NCBI GenBank assembly: GCA_910575495.1
Contig: CAJTFS010000003.1
Location: 62,001-126,000 of the forward strand
DNA from: Bacteroidales bacterium
GTDB taxonomy: Bacteria > Bacteroidota > Bacteroidia > Bacteroidales > Rikenellaceae
Direction: 5' to 3'
Length of the DNA stretch: 64,000 bases
The number at the start of each line of letters is the position of its first letter. The stretch's first letter is position 1. This document shows positions 27,089-35,168 of the stretch, one piece after another. Under the pieces are notes generated by a model. The model saw nothing but the letters and a program-made list of their open reading frames with translations. It was not told the origin of the DNA and did not search any database. Position numbers and translations under genes: made by a program.

Positions 27089-28384
27089 TTATTTGTCCTT
27101 GACGAAAGCGACCGACACGGCGGCCGACAACATGAAAACGGCGGCCAGGGCGATCATAGCCATGGGACGACCGCCGAACAACTGCGTGACGATCAGACCG
27201 CCGGAGAGTCCGACGACGATCTGCGGAACGGTGATCGTGAAGTTGAAGATACCCATGTAGACCCCCATGCGGCGCGCCTCGACGGCCCGCGAGAGGATGG
27301 CGTAGGGCATGGCCAGGATACCGGCCCAGGCGATGCCGATGCCCACCATGGGGATCATGAGCGCATATTTGTCGGAGAGGAAGCACAAACCGGCGAAACC
27401 GGCGGCGCCGAACAACAGGCAGAGCGCGTAGACGAGCTTGTTGCCCCACCGGCCGGCGATGCGCGCGATGAAGAGCGAAGCGATGCAGGCGGGAACGGGA
27501 TAGGTGCCGTTCAGCACGCCGACCCACGTTTGGGCCTCGCCCTCGGAGAGCACGGAGCCCCCGCTGGCAGCCACACCGGTGATGGCGGGCTTGAGGTAGG
27601 TCCACATGAGGAACAGCGCGGCCCACGAGAAGAACTGCACGACGCCGAGCTGCCACATGACCCGGGGCACGTTGCGCATCAACTCCACGAACGAGAGGCG
27701 CTCGGGCGTCTCGCCGGCCGTCTCGTCGTTATACCTGGCGAACTCCTCGGGCGGATACTCGCGGGTGCGGAAGGCGGTGACGAGCACCGTGGCGAGCAGA
27801 ATGGCGCCACCTATATAATAGGACCATGCGATATGCTGGGCGACCTGCCCGGGGACGACCTCGTCGGAGACGCCGCAGCGCGTGAGGATCAACGGCAGGA
27901 CGGCCCCGACGACGGCGCCGAGATTGATCAGAAAGGTCTGGACGACGTAACCCTTGGTCTTCTGCGAATCGTCGAGCATGTCGGCGACCAGAGCGCGGAA
28001 CGGCTGCATGGTGACGTTGAACGACAAGTCCATGAACAACAAGATGAAAGCTCCCATGGCCAACGGCGCGAAAGCGAGCAGCAACGGGGCGTTGGGCATC
28101 AGAGCCAGGGCCAGGGCCGAGACGATGGCGCCGCCGAGGATGAACGGGACGCGGCGGCCCAACCGGGTCCAGGTGCCGTCGGAAAAGAGCCCGACGATGG
28201 GCTGGATGACCAGGCCGGCGACGGGAGCGGCCAGCCAGAAGTAGCTCAGGTGCGAGAGGTCGGCGCCCAGCGACTCGAAGATGGTGGAGGTATTGGAGTT
28301 CTGCAGCGAATAGCCGATCTGAACCCCGAGGAAGCCGAAGCTGAGGTTCCATATCTGCCAAAAGGACAGTTTCGGTTTTTTCAT
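27089..28384 (-). CDS. MFS maltose/maltodextrin transporter (SLC45-like, SusP/MalT type)
   Basis: A 431-residue major facilitator with about twelve hydrophobic segments. The motif after helix 2 is GLFSDGTWTRLGRRVPFI, as in the glycoside-pentoside-hexuronide/SLC45-like sugar transporters often paired with maltose phosphorylase in Bacteroidetes. The NSNTSTIFESLGA segment in helix 1 is typical of that group. It is the first gene of the 19-kb operon and should carry maltose or small maltodextrins across the inner membrane, probably by cation symport. Substrate identity is inferred from the neighbours. The region upstream is AT-rich but lacks an unambiguous -33/-7 pair. Confidence 0.9.
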   Translation of the reverse strand: MKKPKLSFWQIWNLSFGFLGVQIGYSLQNSNTSTIFESLGADLSHLSYFWLAAPVAGLVIQPIVGLFSDGTWTRLGRRVPFILGGAIVSALALALMPNAPLLLAFAPLAMGAFILLFMDLSFNVTMQPFRALVADMLDDSQKTKGYVVQTFLINLGAVVGAVLPLILTRCGVSDEVVPGQVAQHIAWSYYIGGAILLATVLVTAFRTREYPPEEFARYNDETAGETPERLSFVELMRNVPRVMWQLGVVQFFSWAALFLMWTYLKPAITGVAASGGSVLSEGEAQTWVGVLNGTYPVPACIASLFIARIAGRWGNKLVYALCLLFGAAGFAGLCFLSDKYALMIPMVGIGIAWAGILAMPYAILSRAVEARRMGVYMGIFNFTITVPQIVVGLSGGLIVTQLFGGRPMAMIALAAVFMLSAAVSVAFVKDK

Positions 28385-28682
28385 GGATCAGGCGGTAGTT
28401 TTGGTTTTCGGTTTATAAAATTAAAAATAAATATCCGGAAAACGGAACGTCCGCACGACGAACGGCACGATAAAACCGACGAACGGCAACTTCCGGGAGA
28501 CGAAAGCGGAAAAACCCTGAAGGACGACCCGGGAGAAACGGAACGCGGAAAACACCGGCCGGGACGAAAGCGGACGACGAACCGAAAACCGGCGAAGGAG
28601 AAAGGCGGAAGAGCGGGTCAAGAAAACGGCGGCGGCACGAGAAACGAGCAATGGCAGACAGCAGGCCGGGAGCGGGCGGCGG
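28385..28682. other. upstream region of the starch operon
   Basis: This is the presumed promoter region of the operon. An AT-rich block at 28414-28434 lies 30-50 bp before the MFS start, with minus-strand TAATTTTA only loosely like a -7 box. The rest, to 28680, is GC-rich and purine-biased with no gene recognised. Confidence 0.45.
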
Positions 28683-28734
28683 GGCTCGTGCCTTTGAGGC
28701 GCGAGCCGGTCCCGGGCGCAAGGTCAGAGACCTT
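28683..28734 (+). repeat. dispersed double-hairpin element, copy 1
   Basis: Hairpin 1 pairs 28683-28693 with 28697-28707 (11 pairs including one wobble, 3-nt loop). Hairpin 2 pairs 28720-28725 with 28729-28734 (AAGGTC/GACCTT). The linker contains CCCGGGCGC. A second copy with altered but still paired stems lies on the minus strand at 53929-53978. Confidence 0.6.
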
Positions 28735-28845
28735 GAAATATGATTTTTCGATGAAAGCCTGCACCCCGGCTAAAAGATCGGAGCCGGGCAGGGGAAAGTA
28801 AAGAAAGGTACAAGAGAAATCGGCCGCAGGAGCGGAACCGGCAGC

Positions 28846-29631
28846 CTACGCCTGCTTGTCCTCCAGCCAATTCATGAAGTCGGCGGTGCGCGAACGGCTG
28901 ACGAAGACCTCGAAATCGGGCCGCGGCTCGAGCGACACCTTAAGACGGTTGCTCGAATGGCGGGAGATGCCGGCGATGGAAGCGATGGCCGCCGTGCAGT
29001 TGCGCGACAGGCGGAAGAAGAGCCGCGGATCGAGCTGGTCGGCCACGGCATCGAGCGAAGTGTCGAGAATCAGACGCCGGCCGTCGGCGGTCACGAGGTA
29101 GGTGTACTTGTCCTCGGCATAGAAATAGGCGATCTGCTCGGTGTTCACCACCGTGATCTTGTCGCCCAGACGGACGACGAAACGCTTGCGGTACTCGCGC
29201 CCCGAACCGGCGAGCAGGCTGCGCAGCAACGCGGCGTCGGGCGCCGGCGCGGGATTTTCCGACAACAAGGCCTTGCGGCAGCGCTCCACCGCGGCCTGCA
29301 ACTCCTCGGGCACGACGGGCTTGAGCAGGTAGTCGACGCTGTTGACGCGGAAAGCCCGGATGGCATAGTCGTCGTAAGCCGTGGTGATGACCACCTTGCC
29401 GCGCACCTCGGTCCGGGCGAAGATGTCGAAACACATGCCGTCGGAGAGCTGCACGTCCATGAAGATGATGTCGGGCCGGTTGGCCGGGTCGCGCAGCCAT
29501 TCGACGGTGCCGACCACCGAACTCTGCACGCCCGCGATGCGCAGGTCGTCGAAATGCTTCTCGATGATGCGCCGCAGGTTGGTCTGGGCCGGGATTTCGT
29601 CTTCGACGATCAGTACGTTGTAGGTTTTCAT
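28846..29631 (-). CDS. LytTR-family response regulator
   Basis: A 261-residue two-component regulator. The receiver domain has Glu10/Asp11, the phospho-acceptor Asp59 in IIFMDVQLSDG, a Thr in ITTAYDDYA and Lys in DYLLKPV. A LytTR DNA-binding domain follows from about 150, with KITVVNTEQIAYFYAEDKYTYLV and FFRLSRNC. Its start overlaps the stop of the kinase gene by 4 bp (ATGA), so they form a unit. It lies 461 bp upstream of the starch operon on the same strand. Control of that operon is possible but not shown. Confidence 0.93.
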   Translation of the reverse strand: MKTYNVLIVEDEIPAQTNLRRIIEKHFDDLRIAGVQSSVVGTVEWLRDPANRPDIIFMDVQLSDGMCFDIFARTEVRGKVVITTAYDDYAIRAFRVNSVDYLLKPVVPEELQAAVERCRKALLSENPAPAPDAALLRSLLAGSGREYRKRFVVRLGDKITVVNTEQIAYFYAEDKYTYLVTADGRRLILDTSLDAVADQLDPRLFFRLSRNCTAAIASIAGISRHSSNRLKVSLEPRPDFEVFVSRSRTADFMNWLEDKQA

Positions 29632-31001
29632 AACAGCGGCAGTTGGACGCGGAAGGCGGCATCGCTCTGTTCGACGGCGATCGGCCGGCCCGCGAGGTCG
29701 AGGTATTGTTGACGTATGTTGCTCAGCCCCACACCTGTGGAGGAGGGGACATGCAGACGGAGCTGGAGGTTGTTGCTCACCGTCAGCCGGTCGCCCGAGG
29801 TCTCGATGAGGATGCGGAGCGGCTTCTCGGGGCTCACGACGTTGTGCTTGGTGGCGTTCTCGATGAGCAGCTGCAGCGAACAGGGCACCACGTGGCGCCG
29901 CATGGCCTCCTGCGGAATGCGGATCTCGACATGGAAGCCAGCGGTGAAGCGCTCCTGCAACAAGTCGATGTACTTGCGGGCGAATTCCACCTCCTCGGCC
30001 AGCGGCACCAGCTGCTCCTCCTCCCTTTTGAGCATGTAGCGGTAGGTGTCGGCGAGCTTATGAATGAAAGCGCTGGCGCGCTGGGTCTCCTGCTCCTGCA
30101 CGAGGTAGTCGAGGATGTTGAGCGAATTGAAAAGAAAATGAGGATTGATCTGCTGCTTGAGCCGCTCGTAGTGGAACTGCGCCCGATGCTTCTTCCCGCG
30201 CTCGGAACGCAGCTCGAACTCCGACTCGACGACGTAGGCCACGAGCTGGATCACGGCGTAGACCACGATGTCGACCAGCAAAACGATGGTGTAGAGCCGG
30301 AAGAAAGGCCGCTCGGCGAGCACGGCGCCGTTGCCCCAGGGCAGCCCGAAATAGACGGCCGCCGTGAGCAGGAAGACGAATCCGAACGTGAAGAACGCCG
30401 AACCGACCAGCCGCAATCCGCGGCGCCGCAGCATCCGGGCCCGGATGTTGACGAAGATGAAGTTGCCGCAAAGCATGGTCAGCAGAGCCAGCGTATTGCC
30501 CAGCAGACGGTCGAACTCGTAATGCACGCCCTGCTGCTCGAAGTAGGGCGAATTGAAGAAAGTGGTGTAGAAGATGCGGAAGAGGAGAATGGCCGCGACG
30601 ATGCCCACGATCAGCCGGGTGGACGGCGACCAGTACATGCGGCTGCCGGTCTGCGAACCGCGCGACCGGGCGAAAAGAAACGTGAGCCACCCGATCCCTT
30701 CGGTGACGGCCACGGTGGCGATGACGGGGGCGAGAACGCCGTCGTCGATGACCCGGCGGATGGCCAGCGCCCCGTAGATGCCGAAGAAGTAGGCAACGAA
30801 GATGCAGATGAGCGACAGGGCGGCGACGAACTCGGCGCGCAAATTGCGGCGGACCGTGATGATCAGGATCATCGAGAGCGTCAGCACGGTGAGCGGCACG
30901 TCGTCCACGTAGTCGAAGACACGGCTCACCGCAACGACGGCGGCGTGGGCCGCGGCGAAGAGGTGGATGAGGAGAGGCGTACCGATCGAAAGGCGTTTCA
31001 T
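29628..31001 (-). CDS. LytS/YehU-type sensor histidine kinase
   Basis: A 457-residue membrane kinase. About eight hydrophobic segments fill residues 10-270. They are followed by the His_kinase domain with KQQINPHFLFNSLN (phospho-acceptor His) and a degenerate HATPase region with LLIENATKHN and STGVGLSNIRQQYLDL. Such kinases pair with LytTR regulators, as here. No extracellular sensor domain is obvious, so the signal may be sensed in the membrane. It has a promoter just upstream. Confidence 0.92.
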   Translation of the reverse strand: MKRLSIGTPLLIHLFAAAHAAVVAVSRVFDYVDDVPLTVLTLSMILIITVRRNLRAEFVAALSLICIFVAYFFGIYGALAIRRVIDDGVLAPVIATVAVTEGIGWLTFLFARSRGSQTGSRMYWSPSTRLIVGIVAAILLFRIFYTTFFNSPYFEQQGVHYEFDRLLGNTLALLTMLCGNFIFVNIRARMLRRRGLRLVGSAFFTFGFVFLLTAAVYFGLPWGNGAVLAERPFFRLYTIVLLVDIVVYAVIQLVAYVVESEFELRSERGKKHRAQFHYERLKQQINPHFLFNSLNILDYLVQEQETQRASAFIHKLADTYRYMLKREEEQLVPLAEEVEFARKYIDLLQERFTAGFHVEIRIPQEAMRRHVVPCSLQLLIENATKHNVVSPEKPLRILIETSGDRLTVSNNLQLRLHVPSSTGVGLSNIRQQYLDLAGRPIAVEQSDAAFRVQLPLL

Positions 31002-31026
31002 GGTGTCGGGGATGCGAAAAGCAATT

Positions 31027-31058
31027 TAAAGGTAACGATTTTCGTGTTTCCGTCCAAA
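31027..31058 (-). promoter_or_regulatory. promoter of the kinase/response regulator pair
   Basis: On the minus strand TTTG (31058-31055) and TACCTTTA (31034-31027) are separated by 20 bp, one base from the Bacteroidetes consensus. The start codon lies about 25 bp downstream. Confidence 0.6.
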
Positions 31059-31331
31059 TTTACGGTCCGAAAAATCGCCGCCCTCCCGCACGAAGCACTC
31101 CGGAGGGCGGCGAGGGACGACGGCACACAAATAAAATTTCCCATCTATATATTTTGATGTACCAGCGTCCTTGGACCTGCATCCTGAATCCGACCGCTGC
31201 AACTCGCGGCTATGGCCGCGTATTCAAGTTCCGCCCCCAAGCCCCCGCCTCAAACAGGGGCTTCTGTCGGGAATCCGTAAGAAAACAAATTACAACATTG
31301 TTGATACAACAAGGTATATAATCGTGTAAAA
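31059..31331. other. spacer between divergent promoters
   Basis: Intergenic sequence with an AT-rich stretch at 31125-31160 (plus-strand TATATATTTTGATG) and no gene recognised. The minus-strand open frame over 31210-31515 is produced mainly by the octamer array. Confidence 0.5.
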
Positions 31332-31363
31332 TTTGGCAGTCAGCAAGGGTTGTATTAACTTTG
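31332..31363 (+). promoter_or_regulatory. promoter upstream of M23-dxr-rseP genes
   Basis: TTTG at 31332-31335, 20 bp, then TAACTTTG at 31356-31363 is an exact match to the Bacteroidetes promoter. Transcription should start near 31370, so the octamer array that follows would lie in the 5' leader of the mRNA. Confidence 0.8.
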
Positions 31364-31376
31364 CAGGAACCAAACC

Positions 31377-31511
31377 CCCGGAAGCCCGGAAGCCCGGAAG
31401 CCCGGAAGCCCGGAAGCCCGGAAGCCCGGAAGCCCGGAAGCCCGGAAGCCCGGAAGCCCGGAAGCCCGGAAGCCCGGAAGCCCGGAAGCCCGGAAGCCCG
31501 GAAGCCCGGAA
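31377..31511 (+). repeat. GAAGCCCG octamer array, 16 perfect copies, in the 5' leader
   Basis: Sixteen exact tandem copies fill 31381-31508, with partial units on both sides (CCCG before, GAA after). All three frames are open through the array, so the encoded GSPEARKP- or GLPGFRAS-like peptides are spurious. The array starts just after the predicted transcription start and ends 60 bp before the ATG. Confidence 0.97.
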
Positions 31512-31571
31512 ACACAAAACCGAAACGAACGGCGACACGACGTTGCGCCGAAAAAACAGAGACGAACGAAG

Positions 31572-32444
31572 ATGAAACTTTTACGGACCATACGCGACCG
31601 ATGGCGCGACCTTTTCCGCAAGCGCCGCTTCAACATGCTCAACGCCACGACCAACGAGGAGGAGTGGCACATCCACCTTTCGCCGGCGAGCATCTTCGCC
31701 GGTCTGGTGTCGTTCGTACTGCTGCTTTTCATCCTGGTGCTCACGCTGGTGGCCTACTCGCCGCTGCTGGAGTTCCTGCCGGGCTACCGCACCGAAGCGG
31801 GCCGCTCGCGCGAAAGCCTGGTGCAGAACATCATCCGCATCGACTCGATCGAACGCATGGTCAACGACATGATGACCTACAACGAGAACATCGGCATGAT
31901 CATGGACGGCAAGACGCCCGTCGTGCGGACCTTCACCAACTCGGACAGCACGCGCACGAGCAAGGTGCTGGTCATGCCCTCGGCCGAAGACTCGCTCTTG
32001 CGCGCCCAGATGGAGGGCGACGGTCCCTACTCGCTGGTCCAAGGAGGCCGGGCCGCCTCGCGGCGGCAGATCCGCGAGGCCATGGAGCTCGTAACGCCCG
32101 TCGAAGGCATCATCACCGACCGCTTCAACATCCGTGAAGGAAGTTTCGGCGTACGGGTCGCGGCGGCAGCCGGCAGCCCCGTCACGGCCATCGATGACGG
32201 CACGGTGGTAATCAACCGCTGGACGCCCGAAGCGGGGCACATCATCGAAATACAGCACACCAACAACCTGCTCTCGATCTACCGCCACCTGTCGCAGCCG
32301 CTCGTGACCAAGGGCGACCGCATCCGTTCGGGCGAACTGATCGGCTACAGCGCCGAGGTGCAGAACGGCATGGTGCAACCTTTCGAATTCGAACTGTGGA
32401 ACAACGGCAAGCCCGTCGATCCCGAAGGCTACATCATCTTCTGA
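31572..32444 (+). CDS. M23 (LytM) family protein, probably catalytically inactive
   Basis: A 290-residue protein with a basic cytoplasmic N-terminus, one transmembrane helix at about 39-63 and a periplasmic LytM-like domain at about 174-285. The fold markers are present (GSPVTAIDDGTVV, GHIIEIQH, YRHLSQPLV, SGELIGYS). The zinc site is broken: the usual HxGxD is replaced around 190-196 by SFGVR, and the usual HLHFE by QPFEFE at 269-274. His239 of the YxHL motif remains. It is therefore likely a non-catalytic LytM factor that binds or activates peptidoglycan amidases. It is followed at 1 bp by dxr, an arrangement I recall in other Bacteroidales. Confidence 0.85.
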   Translation: MKLLRTIRDRWRDLFRKRRFNMLNATTNEEEWHIHLSPASIFAGLVSFVLLLFILVLTLVAYSPLLEFLPGYRTEAGRSRESLVQNIIRIDSIERMVNDMMTYNENIGMIMDGKTPVVRTFTNSDSTRTSKVLVMPSAEDSLLRAQMEGDGPYSLVQGGRAASRRQIREAMELVTPVEGIITDRFNIREGSFGVRVAAAAGSPVTAIDDGTVVINRWTPEAGHIIEIQHTNNLLSIYRHLSQPLVTKGDRIRSGELIGYSAEVQNGMVQPFEFELWNNGKPVDPEGYIIF

Positions 32445-32445
32445 C

Positions 32446-33597
32446 ATGAAACAGCGCCTGGTCCTTCTGGGATCGACCGGATCCATCGGCGTGCAGACGC
32501 TCGACATCGCACGCGAGAACCCCGACCTTTTCGAAGTGCGCGTACTCACGGCCCGCCGCAACTGGGAACTCCTGGCGGCGCAGGCCCGCGAATTCGACGC
32601 CGACGCGGTGGTCATCGCAGACAAAGAGTGCTACACGCCGCTGCGCGAAACGCTTGCCGACACCGACATCAAAGTCTACGCCGGCGAAGAAGCCGTGGAA
32701 CAGGTTGCCGGAGCGGGCGACACCGACGTGGCGGTCAACGCCCTGGTGGGCTACGCGGGGCTGGCTCCCACGGTGGCAGCGCTCCGCGCCGGCAAGAAAC
32801 TTGCGCTGGCCAACAAGGAGTCGCTGGTGGTAGGCGGCGAAACGGTGATGAAACTCGCCGAGGAACACCGGGCGCCGATCCTGCCGATCGACTCGGAGCA
32901 CTCGGCCATCTTCCAGTGCCTGGCCGGCGAGGAGTCGCCCGTGCGGCGGCTGATCGTCACGTGCAGCGGCGGATCGCTGCGCGACTTCACGCCCGAACAA
33001 CTCGAAACGGTCACCGTCGAACAGGCGCTGCGCCACCCCCAATGGCGCATGGGCGCCAAGATCACGATCGACTCGTCGACGCTGGTCAACAAGGGATTCG
33101 AGGTGATCGAGGCCCACTGGCTGTTCGGCACCCCGGCCGACCGCATCGCGGTGCTGCTCCATCCGCAGTCGATCGTCCATTCGATGGTCGAATTCGAAGA
33201 CGGCGCCATCAAGGCCCAGCTGGGCACGCCCGACATGCGCATGCCCATCAGCTACGCCCTGATGTTCCCCCGCCGGGCCTTCCGCCCCGACGAACGCTTC
33301 GACTTCCTGGCCCACCCCACGCTCTCTTTCGCCAAGGTCGACCGGACCAAATATCCGGCCCTCGACATCGCCTACGACTGCCTGCGGCGCGGCGGCACGG
33401 CGGCCTGCACGATGAACGGCTCCAACGAAGTGGCCGTGGCGGCCTTCCTGGGCGGCAAATGCCGCTGGAAAGAGATCGTGCGCGCCATCGAATACGCCCT
33501 TTCACACGCCCGGTTCGCCGCGCAGCCCTCGCTCGACGACTACGCCGCGGCGAACGCCGAGTCGCGCCGGCTGGCGGCCGAATACCTCCGTCTGTAA
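32446..33597 (+). CDS. dxr: 1-deoxy-D-xylulose 5-phosphate reductoisomerase
   Basis: The committed step of the MEP isoprenoid pathway, converting DXP to MEP with NADPH. The protein has 383 residues, the typical length. The Rossmann motif GSTGSIGVQTL is at about 7-17. ALANKESLVVGGE, LPIDSEHSAIFQC and the CSGGSLRD substrate loop are visible, along with LVNKGFEVIEAHWLFG. The C-terminal domain contains GTAACTMNGSNEVAV. It is one base after the M23-like gene and 27 bp before rseP, so the three are probably one transcript. Confidence 0.97.
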   Translation: MKQRLVLLGSTGSIGVQTLDIARENPDLFEVRVLTARRNWELLAAQAREFDADAVVIADKECYTPLRETLADTDIKVYAGEEAVEQVAGAGDTDVAVNALVGYAGLAPTVAALRAGKKLALANKESLVVGGETVMKLAEEHRAPILPIDSEHSAIFQCLAGEESPVRRLIVTCSGGSLRDFTPEQLETVTVEQALRHPQWRMGAKITIDSSTLVNKGFEVIEAHWLFGTPADRIAVLLHPQSIVHSMVEFEDGAIKAQLGTPDMRMPISYALMFPRRAFRPDERFDFLAHPTLSFAKVDRTKYPALDIAYDCLRRGGTAACTMNGSNEVAVAAFLGGKCRWKEIVRAIEYALSHARFAAQPSLDDYAAANAESRRLAAEYLRL

Positions 33598-33624
33598 CGC
33601 ATTTCCCCGACACCCCCTCCGATC

Positions 33625-34932
33625 ATGGAACTTTTCATCAAAATCATCCAGTTCTTCCTCTGTTTCACCATCCTCGTGGGCATCCACGAGCTGGGGCACT
33701 TCCTCATGGCGCGGGTTTTCCGCATCCGCGTCGAGAAGTTCTACATCTTCTTCGACCCGTGGTTCTCGCTCTTCAAGTTCAAGCGCGGCGACACCGAATA
33801 CGGCGTCGGCTGGCTGCCGTTGGGCGGCTACGTGAAGATCGCCGGCATGATCGACGAGTCGATGGACAAGGATTTCCGGAGCCAGCCCGTGCAGCCGTGG
33901 GAGTTCCGGGCCAAACCGGCCTGGCAGCGCTTTCTGGTGATGATCGCCGGCGTGGTGATGAACGTCCTGCTGGCCATCGTCATCTACTGCGGAGTCTGCT
34001 ATACGTGGGGCGACACCTACTTCTCCAACGACGATGCCCGCTGGGGCTACGCCTTCAACGAGTCGGGCCACCGCCTGGGCTTCGAGGACGGCGACCGGTT
34101 CGTATCGGTGGACGGCGAGCCCGTCGACGACCCGATGGCGCTGCTCAACGCTCTGCTTATCAACGAAAACGGCCGCACCGTGGTTGTCGAACGCCGCGGC
34201 GAGGAAGTGATGCTCGAACTCTCGCTCGAATCCCTTATCGCCATGCGGCAGGAAAAGGGCTACGAGAATCTGTTCCGCCTGCGCGAACCGTTCCTTGTGG
34301 ACAGCGTCGTCACAGCGACGGGCCTGCAGAAAGGCGACGAGATCATCGCCATGAACGGCTACCGCAATCTGGAATTCTTCGACTACAAGGCACAGCTGCA
34401 GCTCCATGCCGGGCAGGAAGTACGCGTCGAGGTGCTGCGCGGCGCCGACACGCTGGAACTGACGCTTCCCGTAAGCGACGAGGGCCGTCTGGGCGTACTG
34501 GCAGCCACCCCCTACACTCCGCGCACGCGCTACTACACCTTCCGGGAGTCGATCCCTGCGGGATTCCGCAAGGCTGGGCGCACGCTGGCCTCCTATTGGG
34601 AGCAACTCAAGCTGATCGTGCAGCCGAAAACCGAACTCTACAAGGAAGTCGGCGGATTCCTCTCGATCGGCAGCATCTTCTCCGCCACGTGGAACTGGCA
34701 CGACTTCTGGCTCAAGACGGCCTTCCTGTCGATCATCCTGGCGGTGATGAACATCATCCCCATCCCGGGGCTCGACGGCGGACATGCCATCTTCACGCTG
34801 TGGGAGATGATTACGGGCCGCAAGGTGAGCGACAAAGTGCTGGAAGTGGCGCAATACGTAGGTCTGTTCCTGATTCTGGCGCTGCTGATCTACGTCAACG
34901 GCAACGACTTCTACCGCTTCTTCCTCAAATAA
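33625..34932 (+). CDS. rseP: RseP-type site-2 membrane metalloprotease
   Basis: A 435-residue intramembrane zinc protease. HELGH (about 20-24) in the first helix supplies two His ligands and the Glu, and NIIPIPGLDGGH near 380 supplies the Asp ligand. Two PDZ-like segments lie between, around 125-200 (DGDRFVSVDGEPVDD) and 205-290 (KGDEIIAMNGYRN). Four hydrophobic helices are visible. It cleaves membrane-bound anti-sigma factors or remnant signal peptides; no anti-sigma gene is nearby. The order dxr-rseP is common in bacteria. Confidence 0.95.
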   Translation: MELFIKIIQFFLCFTILVGIHELGHFLMARVFRIRVEKFYIFFDPWFSLFKFKRGDTEYGVGWLPLGGYVKIAGMIDESMDKDFRSQPVQPWEFRAKPAWQRFLVMIAGVVMNVLLAIVIYCGVCYTWGDTYFSNDDARWGYAFNESGHRLGFEDGDRFVSVDGEPVDDPMALLNALLINENGRTVVVERRGEEVMLELSLESLIAMRQEKGYENLFRLREPFLVDSVVTATGLQKGDEIIAMNGYRNLEFFDYKAQLQLHAGQEVRVEVLRGADTLELTLPVSDEGRLGVLAATPYTPRTRYYTFRESIPAGFRKAGRTLASYWEQLKLIVQPKTELYKEVGGFLSIGSIFSATWNWHDFWLKTAFLSIILAVMNIIPIPGLDGGHAIFTLWEMITGRKVSDKVLEVAQYVGLFLILALLIYVNGNDFYRFFLK

Positions 34933-35168
34933 TCCGCCACGCCTGCGGCATTGCATCCCGGACTGCGCCTCGCAAGCAACCGAAGATGAACTACCGGTAA
35001 AAACGCGTCGGGCCCGGATGCGGAGCCGACGAGACGCAGCACGGCGAACGCTCCGGCAACACGCCCGGCTACCGGGTATATCCCAGCCGGGGAAGTTTCC
35101 GCCATACCGGAACCGGTCTCGGCCGGACGCAGAGCGCCGCCCCGAACGACACGAAAACTACGCTGACC

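Noticed and set aside
31210..31538. Open frames encoding GFRASGLP/GSPEARKP repeat proteins
   Set aside because: All three frames are open because an 8-bp unit without stops is repeated 16 times. There is no start codon downstream of the predicted transcription start and no domain outside the repeat.
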